Shown here piece after piece: positions 28,709-39,530 of a DNA stretch of 64,000 nt. Under the pieces are notes generated by a model. The model saw only the letters and a list, made by a program, of their open reading frames with translations. It was not told the origin of the DNA and made no database searches. Numbering within the stretch: the first letter of the stretch is position 1; each line of letters begins with the position of its first letter. A program made the translations under genes and the position numbers. The stretch comes from Trinickia fusca. GTDB lineage: Bacteria > Pseudomonadota > Gammaproteobacteria > Burkholderiales > Burkholderiaceae. The stretch lies in the NCBI RefSeq assembly GCF_003628145.1, contig NZ_RBZV01000001.1:124001-188000 (forward strand). Reading direction: 5' to 3'.

Positions 28709-30235
28709 TCAAACTGCCCGATCGAAATGGGGCCGTGCAGGTGCCGCTACGGCGCTGTCGGACGGGGGGCTGCCATCCGGTCCCGCCCCGTCACATGCGA
28801 TGCGATTGCGGCCATTTGCCTTGGCTGCGTAAAGCGCCACATCGGCTGCATCGACGAGTGCGCGCAGCTCGACGAATGCACGCAGTGTCGTGCTGGCGAC
28901 GCCGACGCTGACCGTCAGCACGCCATGCACGCTGGCCGCGTTGCGCACACCGAGCGCCTCGACGCGCGCGCGAATGCTTTCGGCCACACACATGGCGCCG
29001 GTGGCCTCGGTGGCCGGCAGTAGCACGACGAACTCTTCGCCGCCGTAGCGGACCGCGTGATCGGTCGGGCGGCGCAGTCCCTCCTTGATGCAGTGCGCGA
29101 CTGCGAGCAGCGCGTCGTCGCCGGCCGCGTGACCGTACAGGTCGTTGAATCCCTTGAAATGATCGACGTCGATGAGCAGCGCGGCGAGCGGCAGCCGGCC
29201 ACCTGCGCAAGCGCGCCACTCGGCATCGCCGAGCTCGTCGAATGCGCGGCGATTGCCGAGGCGCGTGAGCCCGTCCGTGCGCGCGAGCACGTTCAGTTCC
29301 GCTTCGGCGTCGAGGCGGCGCCGCAATTGGCCGGCGAACAGCAGCGACATCGCGACGATGGCGATGTCGAGCACGCCGACGATCGATCCGAGCACCCAGG
29401 CGCGATGGCGCCACTCGGCGTAGATGTCGTCGGTCGACACCGCGACGTCGACGATCAGCGGAAAGTCGCCGATGCGGCGATACGCGTACCAGCGCCAGAC
29501 GCCATCGATGGTTGCCTGGCCATAGAACGTACCGCTCGGGGCGCGCTCGAAGCGCTCGGCGTCGATGACCGGTTGACCGATGCGCTGCTCGTCGTAAGGC
29601 CGGCGCATGAGCAGCGTGCCGTCGGCGCGCATCAGCGCGATCGAGCCTTTCGGGCCGAGATTCATGCCCGCGAACAGCTTGCGGAAGTAATTGAGCCGCA
29701 GCGTGCCGACGACGACGCCGGCGAAGCTGCCGTCGGGGCGCGAGAGCCGGCGGCTCATCGCGATGCTGATCGACCCGCCCGAACGACGCGGCATGAACGG
29801 GCCGCTGACGTACAGGCCGGCGTCGGACTGGCGCTGCACCTTGAAGTAGTCGCGATCGGCCACGCTCACATGCTTGGGCGCGAGAGAGCGCGAATCGTAG
29901 ACGACGTTGCCCTCGGCATCGATCACGAGGATCGCGCCGACGTCCTCGGCGCTGGCCGAGCGGTCGAACAACACCATCTGGCGCACCTCGGGGCGTAACT
30001 GCGCGATATCGGGAAGACGCATGCCTTCGATGACCGCTTGCAGCGAAAGGTCGTACAGCGTGAGGTTGCGGGCCGTGTCGCGCTCGATCAGCAGCGCGAG
30101 GTTGCGCGCGCCGTCCTGGGCACGTCGGGCCGCGTCGTTGCGCATTTGCCAAAGCACCAGCACGCACAGCGCGAGAAACACGACAGCCAGCGCCGCGCTC
30201 AACGCGATGATGAGGTTGGGGCGCCGGGTCAGCAT
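28709..30235 (-). CDS. Membrane diguanylate cyclase with dCache sensor
   Basis: 508 residues. TM1 at about 9-30, a periplasmic Cache-type sensor (about 35-280, with YFKVQRQSDAGLYVSGPF near 145), TM2 at about 285-308, then a GGDEF domain. The catalytic signature is RYGGEEF (GGEEF at 398-402), so cyclase activity is expected. An RPTD five residues before it matches the inhibitory I-site for c-di-GMP. Start 30235 (MLTRRPNLIIALS) gives the right N-terminal topology; the frame is open further upstream. It likely converts an extracellular small-molecule signal to c-di-GMP. Confidence 0.93.
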   Translation of the reverse strand: MLTRRPNLIIALSAALAVVFLALCVLVLWQMRNDAARRAQDGARNLALLIERDTARNLTLYDLSLQAVIEGMRLPDIAQLRPEVRQMVLFDRSASAEDVGAILVIDAEGNVVYDSRSLAPKHVSVADRDYFKVQRQSDAGLYVSGPFMPRRSGGSISIAMSRRLSRPDGSFAGVVVGTLRLNYFRKLFAGMNLGPKGSIALMRADGTLLMRRPYDEQRIGQPVIDAERFERAPSGTFYGQATIDGVWRWYAYRRIGDFPLIVDVAVSTDDIYAEWRHRAWVLGSIVGVLDIAIVAMSLLFAGQLRRRLDAEAELNVLARTDGLTRLGNRRAFDELGDAEWRACAGGRLPLAALLIDVDHFKGFNDLYGHAAGDDALLAVAHCIKEGLRRPTDHAVRYGGEEFVVLLPATEATGAMCVAESIRARVEALGVRNAASVHGVLTVSVGVASTTLRAFVELRALVDAADVALYAAKANGRNRIACDGAGPDGSPPSDSAVAAPARPHFDRAV

Positions 30236-30490
30236 GATGCGGTGGGCGGGCTGGGCGTGCGCGAATGCGCAAAGGCGGAGAAGAGCGGACAGCGCATGGG
30301 CAAGTTCGTGCGTGCGAATGCCGGCTAGAGGACGGCGGGCCTGCGAGCGGTTGCGCGCGAACTCGCAGATCGGATCGTCGACAAGTATAGCGGGCGCCGA
30401 CGATTCGCCTGACGAAATCCAGCGAGGGTGGGGAGAGGGAAGGCGGGTCAAACCGGTGCGATCGAGCGCGGCGGCCCGGCACCGCGCGCG

Positions 30491-30664
30491 TCAGCGTTTG
30501 CCGTTCTCGGGCGTCTCGGCTGGCTGCGGCTCGGCACGGACCGCGTCCGCGAAACGGGCGAGCGCGGCGAGCGAGCCGCTCACGCTGAAGTACTCCTCGC
30601 GGCCGATCCGCGCATCGAGCAAGACAGCCATACCGGATTCTCTGGCCAATTCGATGAGGTTCAT
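30491..30664 (-). CDS. Small hypothetical protein, 57 residues
   Basis: Begins MNLIELARESGMAVLLDARIGREEYFSVSG and ends with a charged Glu/Pro tail. Soluble, no membrane segment, with a short helix-strand pattern. An AAGGA lies 10 bases before the ATG at 30664. The frame is open much further upstream but that part has a random composition, so I use the internal ATG. I do not recognise a characterised family. It is followed on the same strand by the diguanylate cyclase gene after 255 bases that hold no other gene. Confidence 0.55.
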   Translation of the reverse strand: MNLIELARESGMAVLLDARIGREEYFSVSGSLAALARFADAVRAEPQPAETPENGKR

Positions 30665-30901
30665 TTGTCGTTGTCCTTGTCGTCTTTTCTTCGTGGCTGA
30701 AAGGGCGGGTGCCCGGAGGTCACCTGGAATGAAGCATGGTCCATACCTGGCGCCGTACGCGCGCCGTGCGAGCGCGGCCAGCCAAGTGCCGGCACGGGGC
30801 GCGGGGCTCGGCTCGGTGCACCGGCACGTCGCGTCAGGCACGAGCGGCATGCACCGCCGAGGTGCCGTCGCCCGATTGCGTGGCACGGGAAGGGTCATGG
30901 C

Positions 30902-30914
30902 GTGTATAGACAAG
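30902..30914. promoter_or_regulatory. Second, imperfect HutC-like site
   Basis: GTGTATAGACAAG agrees with 11 of 13 bases of the perfect site at 31077-31089 extended by one base each side. It lies 164 bases further upstream. Two sites would allow looping or cooperative repression. Confidence 0.35.
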
Positions 30915-31077
30915 TTTTCCGGCTTGGCATGTGACGGATTTTCATGGGCAGGCTGGGGGCAGGGTGCTGACGATGGCGCTCTCTGTCGTGGATTCATTGC
31001 GGTGCAAGCACTTGAGCCCATTGGTGTGACGCGTGGTGACTAATGGAAATCCCTGACGTCAATTTTGCAAAAACGAG

Positions 31078-31089
31078 TTGTATATACAA
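31078..31089. promoter_or_regulatory. HutC operator-like palindrome upstream of hutH
   Basis: Perfect 12-base palindrome TTGTATATACAA, 74 bases before the hutH start. It matches the TGTATATACA core reported for HutC operators in Pseudomonas. hutC itself is the second gene of the operon. Confidence 0.75.
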
Positions 31090-31162
31090 GCTGGCAAGAC
31101 TAGACTGGCTTACACACTGACTGACTGTCTGACGCAAACCAGCAAACCAGGACGCCCTCATC

Positions 31163-32695
31163 ATGATTCTCACGCCAGGCCATCTGACTCTCCCGCAATT
31201 GCGCCGCATCGCCCGCGAGCGCGTGACGCTCAAACTCGATCCGGCCAGCTATGCCGCCATCGACGCAAGCGCCAAGACCGTCGCCGACATCGCCGCGAAG
31301 GGCGATCCCGCTTACGGCATCAACACGGGTTTCGGGCGACTGGCCAGCACGCACATTCCGCATGATCAACTGGAGCTGCTGCAGCGCAATCTCGTGCTGT
31401 CGCATGCGGTGGGCGTCGGCGAGCCGATGGCGGCGCCGGTCGTGCGGCTCTTGATCGCGCTGAAACTCTCGAGCCTCGGCCGCGGCCATTCGGGTATTCG
31501 TCGCGAGGTCATGGAAGCGCTCGTCGCGCTGTTCAACGCCGATGTGCTGCCCGTGATTCCCGTCAAAGGTTCGGTCGGCGCGTCGGGCGATCTCTCGCCG
31601 CTCGCGCATATGTCGGCCACGCTGCTCGGTATCGGCGAAGTGCATGCGCGCGGCGAGCGCATGAGCGCGGCCGAGGGCCTCAAGCTCGCGGGCCTGGCAC
31701 CGCTCACACTACAAGCGAAGGAGGGGCTGGCGCTGCTGAACGGCACGCAGGCCTCGGCGGCGCTGGCGCTGTACAACCTGTTTGCCATCGAAGACCTGTT
31801 CCGCACGGGTCTCGTGGCGGGCGCACTGTCGGTCGATGCGGCCGCGGGCTCGGTCAAGCCGTTCGACGCGCGCATTCACGAACTGCGCGGCCATCGCGGT
31901 CAGGTCGATGCGGCGGCGGCTTATCGCACGCTGCTCGAAGGCTCGGGCATCAACCTGTCGCATCGCGACTGCGGCAAGGTGCAGGATCCGTACAGCCTGC
32001 GCTGCCAGCCGCAGGTCATGGGCGCCTGTCTCGACCAGATGCGCCACGCGGCTGAAGTGCTGCTGATCGAAGCAAACGCCGTGTCCGACAACCCGCTGAT
32101 CTTCCCCGACACGGGCGAAGTGCTGTCGGGCGGCAACTTCCACGCCGAGCCCGTCGCGTTCGCGGCCGACAACCTCGCGCTTGCCGCGGCCGAAATCGGC
32201 GCGCTGGCGGAGCGCCGCATCGCGCTGCTCATCGATGCGACGCTCTCGGGCCTGCCGCCGTTCCTCGTCAAGGACGGGGGGGTGAACTCGGGCTTCATGA
32301 TCGCGCACGTGACGGCGGCGGCGCTCGCGTCGGAGAACAAGACGCTCGCCCATCCGGCCTCCGTCGATTCGCTGCCGACTTCGGCAAACCAGGAAGACCA
32401 CGTGTCGATGGCGACGTTCGCGGCGCGCAAGCTGGCCGACATCGCCGAGAACACCGCGAACATCCTCGCGATCGAACTGCTGGCGGCTGCGCAAGGCGTC
32501 GACCTGCGCGCGCCGCATCGCACGAGCGAGCGGCTGCAGGCCGTGATGGGCGTCGTGCGCGCAGTCGTGCCGCACTACGATCTGGACCGCTATTTCGCGC
32601 CCGACATCGCGGCCATCGCGCGGCTCGTGCAGGACGGCACCATCGCGCAATCGAGCCCGTTCTCGTTCGCGTCCGAAGCCCCCGTTGTGCAGTGA
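31163..32695 (+). CDS. hutH: Histidine ammonia-lyase
   Basis: First enzyme of histidine catabolism: histidine to trans-urocanate plus ammonia. 510 residues. The self-formed MIO cofactor comes from A140-S141-G142 in [14 protein letters not shown]. Other hallmarks are [17 protein letters not shown], and [13 protein letters not shown] near residue 412. Start 31163 is supported by AGGA 12 bases upstream and by family starts. First gene of a seven-gene hut operon, behind HutC-type operators. Confidence 0.97.
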   Translation: MILTPGHLTLPQLRRIARERVTLKLDPASYAAIDASAKTVADIAAKGDPAYGINTGFGRLASTHIPHDQLELLQRNLVLSHAVGVGEPMAAPVVRLLIALKLSSLGRGHSGIRREVMEALVALFNADVLPVIPVKGSVGASGDLSPLAHMSATLLGIGEVHARGERMSAAEGLKLAGLAPLTLQAKEGLALLNGTQASAALALYNLFAIEDLFRTGLVAGALSVDAAAGSVKPFDARIHELRGHRGQVDAAAAYRTLLEGSGINLSHRDCGKVQDPYSLRCQPQVMGACLDQMRHAAEVLLIEANAVSDNPLIFPDTGEVLSGGNFHAEPVAFAADNLALAAAEIGALAERRIALLIDATLSGLPPFLVKDGGVNSGFMIAHVTAAALASENKTLAHPASVDSLPTSANQEDHVSMATFAARKLADIAENTANILAIELLAAAQGVDLRAPHRTSERLQAVMGVVRAVVPHYDLDRYFAPDIAAIARLVQDGTIAQSSPFSFASEAPVVQ

Positions 32696-32723
32696 TGCAC
32701 GCAACGAAGGACACTTGCCGCGC

Positions 32724-33419
32724 ATGAACGCCCCCGCGTACCAAGGCATCAAGGACTTCATCCTCGCGCGCATTCACTCCGGTGAATGGGCCGAGGGCGA
32801 TCAGGTGCCGTCCGAAAACGAGCTCGCGCGCGAGTTCAAGGTCGCGCGCATGACGGTCAACCGTGCCCTGCGCGAACTGACGGCCGAGCAGGTGCTCACG
32901 CGCGTGCAAGGGGCTGGCACGTTCGTCGCACGGCCCAAGTACGAATCGACGCTGGTCGCGATCCGCAGCATCTCCGACGAGATTGCTGCGCGCGGCCATC
33001 GTCATCGCGCCATCGTGCTGGATCTGGGCGCGACCGTGGCCGATGAAGCCCTGGCCGACGAGATGCAGGTCAGCGCAGGCAGCCCCGTGTTTCATTCGCG
33101 CGTGCTGCACTTCGAGAACGACGAGCCCTTGCAGCTCGAAGCGCGCTGGGTCAACCCGGCGTGCGCGCCCGAGTATGCGCTGCAGGACTTTTCGACGATC
33201 ACGCCGAACCAATATCTCGTGCGCGTGGCGCCGCTCTCGCGTGTCGAGTACCGCATCGAGGCGGCGCTGCCCGAGCTCGAGACCGGCCGTCACCTGATGA
33301 TGGGCGAGGGCGAGCCGTGTCTCGTGCTGCACCGGCGCACCTGGACGCAAACGCTCGTCGCCTCGGTCGTCAACTTGTGGCATCCGGGCACCCGCTATCG
33401 CTTCACCGGACATTTTTGA
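32724..33419 (+). CDS. hutC: Histidine utilisation repressor HutC (GntR family)
   Basis: 231 residues: an N-terminal GntR winged helix (residues 8-70, [30 protein letters not shown]) and a UTRA effector domain (about 95-225) that binds urocanate in characterised HutC. ATG 32724 ([12 protein letters not shown]) is preferred over an upstream in-frame start. It is co-transcribed with the genes it controls, which gives autoregulation: urocanate formed by HutH would release it from the operators upstream of hutH. Confidence 0.95.
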   Translation: MNAPAYQGIKDFILARIHSGEWAEGDQVPSENELAREFKVARMTVNRALRELTAEQVLTRVQGAGTFVARPKYESTLVAIRSISDEIAARGHRHRAIVLDLGATVADEALADEMQVSAGSPVFHSRVLHFENDEPLQLEARWVNPACAPEYALQDFSTITPNQYLVRVAPLSRVEYRIEAALPELETGRHLMMGEGEPCLVLHRRTWTQTLVASVVNLWHPGTRYRFTGHF

Positions 33420-33469
33420 ACCCGACTCGAGCGAGTCGAACGCATTGCCCCCTCACTGAAGAGGCTCTC

Positions 33470-35158
33470 ATGAACGATCCGAAATTCACCGACCCGCGCC
33501 TCGATCCGACGCGCTCCGTGCGCGCGCCGCGCGGCCCGCAGAAAACCTGCAAGAGCTGGCTGACCGAGGCCGCGTACCGGATGATTCAGAACAACCTCGA
33601 CGCCGAGGTAGCCGAGCATCCGCATGCGCTCGTCGTGTACGGTGGCATCGGCCGCGCCGCGCGCAACTGGGCGTGCTTCGATCAGATCCTCGCGACGCTG
33701 AAGGATCTCGAAGACGATGAGACGTTGTTGATCCAGTCGGGCAAGCCCGTCGGCGTGTTCCGTACGCACGCCGATGCGCCGCGCGTGCTGCTCGCCAATT
33801 CGAACCTCGTGCCGCACTGGGCGAACTGGGACCACTTTCACGAGCTCGACCGCAAGGGCCTCATGATGTACGGCCAGATGACGGCCGGCAGCTGGATCTA
33901 CATCGGCAGCCAGGGCATCGTGCAAGGCACCTATGAGACCTTCTACTCGGTGGCCAATCAGCATTTCAACGGCGATCCGAAAGGGCGCTGGATCCTGACG
34001 GGCGGCCTTGGCGGCATGGGCGGCGCGCAGCCGCTCGCAGCGACGATGGCGGGCTTCTCGATGATCGCCGTCGAATGCGACGAGTCACGCATCGACTTCC
34101 GCCTGAAGACGCGCTACGTCGACAAGAAGGCGACGACGCTCGACGAAGCGCTCGCGATGATCGAGCAAGCCAAGGCGAGCGGCAAGCCCGTGTCGGTGGG
34201 CCTGCTCGGCAACGCGGCGGATGTGTTCGCGCAATGCGTGGAGCGTGGCATCACGCCGGACTGCGTGACCGACCAGACGAGCGCGCACGACCCGATCAAC
34301 GGCTATCTGCCGCAAGGCTGGACGGTGGAGCAATGGCGCGAGCGGCAGAAGGTCGAGCCGCAGAGCATCGTCGTGCCCGCGAAGCAGTCGATGGCGCGGC
34401 AGGTCGAAGCGATGCTGACGCTGCAAGCGCGCGGCGCCGCCACGCTCGATTACGGCAACAACATCCGTCAGATGGCGCAAGACATGGGGGTGGCGAACGC
34501 GTTCGACTTCCCGGGCTTCGTGCCGGCCTACATCCGCCCGCTCTTTTGCGAAGGCAAGGGGCCGTTCCGCTGGGTCGCGCTGTCGGGCGACCCCGAGGAC
34601 ATCTACAAGACCGATGCCAAGGTCAAGGAGCTGATCCCCGACGATCCGCATCTGCACAACTGGCTCGACATGGCGCGCGAGCGCATCGCATTCCAGGGGC
34701 TGCCCGCGCGCATCTGCTGGGTCGGCGTGAAGGATCGCTATCGCCTGGGCCTCGCGTTCAACGAGATGGTCAAGCGCGGCGAGCTGAAGGCGCCGGTCGT
34801 GATCGGCCGCGATCACCTCGACACGGGTTCGGTCGCGAGCCCCAATCGCGAGACCGAAGCGATGAAGGACGGCTCGGACGCCGTCAGCGATTGGCCGCTG
34901 CTCAATGCGCTGCTGAACACGGCCGGCGGCGCGACATGGGTCTCGCTGCATCATGGCGGTGGGGTCGGCATGGGCTTTAGTCAGCACTCGGGCGTGGTGA
35001 TCGTCTGCGACGGGACCGATGCGGCGGCGCGCCGCGTCGAACGCGTGCTGTTCAACGATCCGGCCACAGGCGTCATGCGCCACGCCGATGCCGGCTACGA
35101 GCTCGCGCAGCAAACCGCACGCGAGGTCGGGCTCAAGCTGCCGATGCTGGGGCGTTGA
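33470..35158 (+). CDS. hutU: Urocanate hydratase
   Basis: Second step: converts urocanate to imidazolone propionate using tightly bound NAD as electrophile. 562 residues. Hallmarks: [62 protein letters not shown], and [15 protein letters not shown] near the C terminus. The start at 33470 follows GAAGAGG. Stop overlaps the hutD ATG (TGATG). Confidence 0.97.
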   Translation: MNDPKFTDPRLDPTRSVRAPRGPQKTCKSWLTEAAYRMIQNNLDAEVAEHPHALVVYGGIGRAARNWACFDQILATLKDLEDDETLLIQSGKPVGVFRTHADAPRVLLANSNLVPHWANWDHFHELDRKGLMMYGQMTAGSWIYIGSQGIVQGTYETFYSVANQHFNGDPKGRWILTGGLGGMGGAQPLAATMAGFSMIAVECDESRIDFRLKTRYVDKKATTLDEALAMIEQAKASGKPVSVGLLGNAADVFAQCVERGITPDCVTDQTSAHDPINGYLPQGWTVEQWRERQKVEPQSIVVPAKQSMARQVEAMLTLQARGAATLDYGNNIRQMAQDMGVANAFDFPGFVPAYIRPLFCEGKGPFRWVALSGDPEDIYKTDAKVKELIPDDPHLHNWLDMARERIAFQGLPARICWVGVKDRYRLGLAFNEMVKRGELKAPVVIGRDHLDTGSVASPNRETEAMKDGSDAVSDWPLLNALLNTAGGATWVSLHHGGGVGMGFSQHSGVVIVCDGTDAAARRVERVLFNDPATGVMRHADAGYELAQQTAREVGLKLPMLGR

Positions 35159-35811
35159 TGGTCGCGACGATGCCAGCGGCAGCCCAACCGGGGCAGGCTC
35201 GCGCCGCGCGCACGGCGATCACGCTCATGCGCGCGAGCGAGCTGGCCGCGGTGCCGTGGAAGAACGGTGGCGGCGTCACGCGTGAAGTCGCCGCCCATCC
35301 GCCGCAAGCGGGCTTCGATACGTTCGACTGGCGCGTGAGCGTCGCCGACGTCGCCCAGCCGGGGCCGTTCTCGCGCTTTGCCGGTATCGATCGCACGCTC
35401 GTGTTGCTCGAGGGCGCCGGCATGCGGCTCGTCGACGAGCGCGGGGCGACCCACGTGTTGAGCGAACCGTTTGCCGTCGCGCACTTCGCGGGCGAGGCGA
35501 GTATCGACGCTGCGCTCGTCGACGGCCCCACGCGCGATTTCAACTTGATGCTGCGGCGCGCGCGCGCGAGTGCAACGCTCGAGGTGTGGCGCGGTGCCGG
35601 TGTGCACACGCTCGATGCCGACGTGGCACTCGTGTTTTGTGCGCACGGCACGCTGGCGGTGACACTGGCAGTGGCAGTGGCAGCGGGAGAGGGCGAGGCG
35701 CCTGTCGAGCTTGCATCGATGGACACGCTACGCATCGACGCGCCGCGCGCGCTGACCTGCGCCATCGACGGCACCGGCACCGCGCTCGCCATCCGCATCC
35801 GTTACTTATGA
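35158..35811 (+). CDS. hutD: HutD family protein
   Basis: 217-residue cupin-like protein, found in many hut operons. In Pseudomonas HutD is thought to buffer hut expression, perhaps by binding formylglutamate; no enzyme activity is established. The motif AVPWKNGGGVTREVA and the segment DWRVSVADVAQPGPFSRFAGIDRTL are family hallmarks. The ATG at 35158 overlaps the hutU stop. A GC-repeat tract encodes TLAVTLAVAVAAGEGEA, a mild low-complexity insert. Confidence 0.9.
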   Translation: MVATMPAAAQPGQARAARTAITLMRASELAAVPWKNGGGVTREVAAHPPQAGFDTFDWRVSVADVAQPGPFSRFAGIDRTLVLLEGAGMRLVDERGATHVLSEPFAVAHFAGEASIDAALVDGPTRDFNLMLRRARASATLEVWRGAGVHTLDADVALVFCAHGTLAVTLAVAVAAGEGEAPVELASMDTLRIDAPRALTCAIDGTGTALAIRIRYL

Positions 35812-35874
35812 TCGACCTGCGGCGGCTGGTGACGCGTCTGTCATCGGCCGCCGCTTCCGTTTTCGGGCTGCTCG

Positions 35875-37131
35875 ATGAACGACCTTGTCTGGCATCACCT
35901 GCATCTCTGTCCACGCGGCAATCCCGACGAAGTCATTCGCGATTGCGCGCTCGCCGTACATGACGGCAAGCTCGTCTGGCTCGGTCCCGCCCAGGCGCTG
36001 CCGGTTCAGTACGCTGCGTGGCCACGCGAGGACCTCGGCGGCGCGTGGGTCACGCCGAGCCTCGTCGATTGCCATACGCACCTCGTCTACGCGGGACAGC
36101 GTGCCGACGAATTCGCCTTGCGGCTCGCTGGCGCGAGCTATGAAGAAATCGCGCGACGGGGCGGCGGCATCGTATCGACGGTGCGAGCCACGCGCGCAGC
36201 CGATGAAGAAACGCTGCTGCGTGCGTCGGCGGCGCGTCTCGAACCGTTGCTCGCCGAGGGCGTCGGCGCCATCGAGATCAAGTCGGGCTATGGGCTCGAA
36301 CTCGCGAGCGAGCGGCGCATGTTGCGCGTGGCGCGTGAGCTCGCGCGCCGCTATCCGGTCAGCGTCTATACGACATTTCTTGGCGCGCATGCGCTGCCGC
36401 CCGAATTCGCGGGGCGCGCCGATGCCTATATCGACGAAGTCTGCGAACGCATGCTGCCGGCACTGGCCGACGAGGGCCTCGTCGATGCGGTCGACGTGTT
36501 CTGCGAACGCATCGGCTTCACGCTCGCGCAGAGCGAGCGCGTGTTCGAGGCGGCCGCGCGGCGCAACCTGCCCGTCAAGATGCATGCCGAGCAACTGAGC
36601 CTCATGGGGGGCTCGGCGCTGGCGGCTCGCTATCGTGCGCTCTCGACCGACCATCTCGAGTTTCTCGACGAAGCGGGCGTTGCCGCGATGAAGGAAGCCG
36701 GTACCGTGGCTGTCCTGTTGCCGGGGGCGTTCTACTTCATCCGCGAGACCCAGCTGCCGCCGATCGAGCTGTTGCGCCGGTACGAAGTCCCGATCGCGAT
36801 CGCGACCGACAGCAATCCGGGCACCTCGCCGGCCACCTCGCTGCTGGCGATGCTGAACCTCGGCTGCACGCTGTTTCGCCTGACCGTGCCTGAGGTGCTG
36901 CAAGGCGTGACGACGCATGCGGCGCGTGCGTTGGGCCAGAGCGCGCGACATGGTGTGCTCGAGGTGGGGCGCGAGGCGGACTTCGTCGCGTGGTCGGTCG
37001 ATACGCTGGCCGAGCTGGCGTACTGGATCGGCCGGCCGCTCGCGGCGCGCGTCGTGCGCGCCGGTGTCACCGTGCATCGGGCGCAGTGGCCGCAAGCGGC
37101 GGGCGCATTCACCAAAGCCGAAGGAGCTTGA
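35875..37131 (+). CDS. hutI: Imidazolonepropionase
   Basis: Third step: hydrolyses 4-imidazolone-5-propionate to N-formimino-L-glutamate. 418 residues of the amidohydrolase superfamily. Metal ligands are in [11 protein letters not shown] (near residues 67-71), KMHAEQLS and [25 protein letters not shown] is a family signature. Followed after one base by hutF, with AAGGAG lying inside the hutI 3' end, so translation is coupled. Confidence 0.97.
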   Translation: MNDLVWHHLHLCPRGNPDEVIRDCALAVHDGKLVWLGPAQALPVQYAAWPREDLGGAWVTPSLVDCHTHLVYAGQRADEFALRLAGASYEEIARRGGGIVSTVRATRAADEETLLRASAARLEPLLAEGVGAIEIKSGYGLELASERRMLRVARELARRYPVSVYTTFLGAHALPPEFAGRADAYIDEVCERMLPALADEGLVDAVDVFCERIGFTLAQSERVFEAAARRNLPVKMHAEQLSLMGGSALAARYRALSTDHLEFLDEAGVAAMKEAGTVAVLLPGAFYFIRETQLPPIELLRRYEVPIAIATDSNPGTSPATSLLAMLNLGCTLFRLTVPEVLQGVTTHAARALGQSARHGVLEVGREADFVAWSVDTLAELAYWIGRPLAARVVRAGVTVHRAQWPQAAGAFTKAEGA

Positions 37132-37132
37132 T

Positions 37133-38533
37133 GTGACGACTCACGCACACGCGCTGTTTGCCGAGCACGCCTATCTGCCGCAGGGCTGGTGCCGCAACGT
37201 GCTGCTGGAATGGAACGATGAGGGCATGCTCGAGGCCGTCACACCGGACGCCGCATGCGATGCGGACGTGGCGCGCGCGAGCGGGCCGCTGCTGCCCGGC
37301 ATGCCCAATCTGCACTCGCACGCGTTTCAGCGCGCGATGGCAGGACTGGCCGAATATCGCGCGCAAGTGGGCGACGACTTCTGGAGCTGGCGCGACCTCA
37401 TGTATCACTTTGCCGCGCGGCTCACGCCCGACGCGCTCGCGGCCATTGCGCGCTGGCTCTACGTCGAGATGCTGAAGGCCGGCTATACGTCGGTCTGCGA
37501 ATTCCACTACGTGCACCACTTGCCCGACGGCCGCCCGTACGCGAATCGGGCGGAGCTTGCCGAACGTGTCGTCGACGCGGCCGGGCAAGCCGGCGTCGGT
37601 CTCACGATGCTGCCCGTGCTTTATCAGTACAGCGGCTTCGGCGAGCGTGCGCCGCGAACTGATCAAGGGCGCTTCATCAACACGCCCGAGACGCTGCTCG
37701 AACTGATCGGCGCTCTACGGCGCGCGCGGCCCGAGCATGCGGCGCTCGTCTACGGTGTGGCGCCGCATTCGCTGCGGGCCGTGTCCGAAGCGTCGCTGCG
37801 CACGTTGCTCGACGGCTTGCGCACGCTCGATGCCAGTCTGGCGCAGGCGCCCGTGCACATCCATATCGCCGAGCAGACCGGCGAAGTGAATGATTGCGTT
37901 GCCGCGACGGGGCAGCGGCCGGTCGCCTGGCTGCTCGATCGATTCGACGTCGATGCGCGCTGGTGCCTCGTGCACGCGACGCACGTCGATGCGGCCGAGG
38001 CGAACGCGCTTGCGCGTTCCGGCGCCGTGGCCGGACTGTGTCCGACGACCGAGGCCAATCTCGGCGATGGGCTGTTTCCCGCGCACGACTACCTCGAGGC
38101 GCACGGTCGCATCGGCATCGGCTCGGACAGCCATATCGCCGTCGACTGGCGCGCGGAATTGCGTCTGCTCGAATACGGTCAGCGCCTCGCGCGCCGGCAG
38201 CGTAACGTGCTGGCGTCAAGCACGCGGCCGCAAGTGGCCGAGCGCCTGTTCGACGCCGCGCTTGCCGGCGGTGCGCAAGCGACGGGCCGCGCCACGGGCG
38301 CGTTGCGCGTGGGCTGCCGCGCCGACTGGCTCGTGCTCGACGGCGCGCATCCGAGCGTCGACGGCCGCGCGCCGGAGAACTGGCTCGCGGGTCTCGTGTT
38401 CTGCGAGCATGGTGGCTCGCCGATTCGCGAGGTCTACGCGGGCGGGCGACGGGTCGTCGAAGCGGGCAGGCACGTCGACGAAGACGAGGCCTATGCGGCC
38501 TATCGCGACGCTGTTGCGCAATTGATGAGCTGA
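37133..38533 (+). CDS. hutF: Formimidoylglutamate deiminase
   Basis: Fourth step of the five-step route: N-formimino-L-glutamate to N-formyl-L-glutamate plus ammonia. 466 residues. The amidohydrolase metal site is seen in MPNLHSHAFQRAMAG and IGSDSHIAVDW; HIHIAEQTGEVNDC is typical for HutF. I use GTG 37133, one base after the hutI stop and 6 bases after AAGGAG; no ATG fits the family N terminus. Its presence means that glutamate formation goes through formylglutamate and not through formamide-releasing HutG of the short pathway. Confidence 0.94.
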   Translation: MTTHAHALFAEHAYLPQGWCRNVLLEWNDEGMLEAVTPDAACDADVARASGPLLPGMPNLHSHAFQRAMAGLAEYRAQVGDDFWSWRDLMYHFAARLTPDALAAIARWLYVEMLKAGYTSVCEFHYVHHLPDGRPYANRAELAERVVDAAGQAGVGLTMLPVLYQYSGFGERAPRTDQGRFINTPETLLELIGALRRARPEHAALVYGVAPHSLRAVSEASLRTLLDGLRTLDASLAQAPVHIHIAEQTGEVNDCVAATGQRPVAWLLDRFDVDARWCLVHATHVDAAEANALARSGAVAGLCPTTEANLGDGLFPAHDYLEAHGRIGIGSDSHIAVDWRAELRLLEYGQRLARRQRNVLASSTRPQVAERLFDAALAGGAQATGRATGALRVGCRADWLVLDGAHPSVDGRAPENWLAGLVFCEHGGSPIREVYAGGRRVVEAGRHVDEDEAYAAYRDAVAQLMS

Positions 38534-38562
38534 CTGGCTTCTCGTTTTCCACGGACCCACGT

Positions 38563-39369
38563 ATGAGCGCTTCTCTCGATTTCCCGATCTATTCGTCCCT
38601 CCCGGGCACCGTGCCGCTGCTGATCTCGATGCCGCACGTCGGGACGCAGATTCCCGATGACATCAAGGCATCGATGACCGACGTCGCGGCTCACGTCGAC
38701 GATTGCGACTGGCACCTCGAGCGCCTCTACGCGTTCGCGCGACAGCTCGGCGCTGCGTGCATCGTGCCGACCTGCGCGCGCTACGTGATCGACCTGAACC
38801 GTCCGCCCGACGACGCCAATCTGTATCCGGGGCAGGACACGACCGGGCTCTTGCCCGTCGATACGTTCGACAAGGCGCCGCTGTATCTGCCCGGCCGTGA
38901 GCCCGACGCGGCCGAGATCGCGCGCCGGCGCGAACGCTACTGGCAGCCGTATCACGATGCGCTCGCCCAGCAACTGAGCGCGATCAAGGCAGAGCACGGC
39001 GTCGCCCTGCTCTGGGAAGCGCATTCGATCCGCTCGCAGGTGCCGCGCTTTTTCGCGGGGCGTTTGCCCGATTTCAACTTCGGCACGGCGAACGGCGCGA
39101 GCGCGGCACCTGGACTGGCCGAGGCATTGGCCGAACGCGTGACGCAGGATGGGCGTTATACGGCGGTGGCGAACGGGCGCTTCAAGGGCGGCTACATCAC
39201 GCGTCGGTACGGTGTGCCCGGCGACGGCGTCCACGCGGTGCAGCTCGAGCTTGCGCAGATCACGTACATGGACGAGGCGCGTCCGTACCGCTACGACGAG
39301 GACAAGGCCGCGCGCGTCGTGCCGCTGATGCGCTCGCTCATCGACGAGGCGTTGCGCTTCGTCGCGTGA
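38563..39369 (+). CDS. hutG: N-formylglutamate deformylase
   Basis: Last step: N-formyl-L-glutamate to L-glutamate plus formate. 268 residues, FGase family (not the arginase-like HutG). Seen are LLISMPHVGTQIPDDIKA, VDDCDWHLERLYAFA, LNRPPDDANLYPGQDTTGL and WEAHSIRSQVPRFF, which supply the zinc site and substrate loop. Starts 29 bases after hutF. It completes an operon able to turn histidine into glutamate, two ammonia and formate. Confidence 0.96.
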   Translation: MSASLDFPIYSSLPGTVPLLISMPHVGTQIPDDIKASMTDVAAHVDDCDWHLERLYAFARQLGAACIVPTCARYVIDLNRPPDDANLYPGQDTTGLLPVDTFDKAPLYLPGREPDAAEIARRRERYWQPYHDALAQQLSAIKAEHGVALLWEAHSIRSQVPRFFAGRLPDFNFGTANGASAAPGLAEALAERVTQDGRYTAVANGRFKGGYITRRYGVPGDGVHAVQLELAQITYMDEARPYRYDEDKAARVVPLMRSLIDEALRFVA

Positions 39370-39472
39370 GCGGGCGCGGCGGGCATAGGCTCGTTGCGGC
39401 ATCGGCGCCTGAGTAGGGGGCGGCATGGGTATGTCGACCGAGCTGAGGGCGTTGTGCCGATGCGGCGCTTTT

Positions 39473-39493
39473 CCGACAATCGGCACTTGTCGG
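39473..39493. promoter_or_regulatory. Inverted repeat upstream of higA-type gene
   Basis: CCGACAA-N7-TTGTCGG, perfect 7-base arms, centred 48 bases before the start. HigA-type antitoxins repress their own promoters at such palindromes, so this is a plausible operator. Confidence 0.45.
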
Positions 39494-39530
39494 TTGACGA
39501 GCGCCGCGTTCGCCGATAAGGTTCCGCTTC

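Larger units (their letters stand above)
30665..31162. other. Control region upstream of hutH
   Basis: 498 bases without a supported gene. The last 100 bases are AT-richer. Two HutC-type sites are listed separately. The promoter of the hut operon is expected between 31040 and 31110, overlapping the perfect palindrome at 31078. Confidence 0.6.

Noticed and set aside
33423-33438. CGACTCG-AG-CGAGTCG repeat between hutC and hutU
   Set aside because: Short, no T-tract, inside an operon; probably chance in GC-rich DNA.
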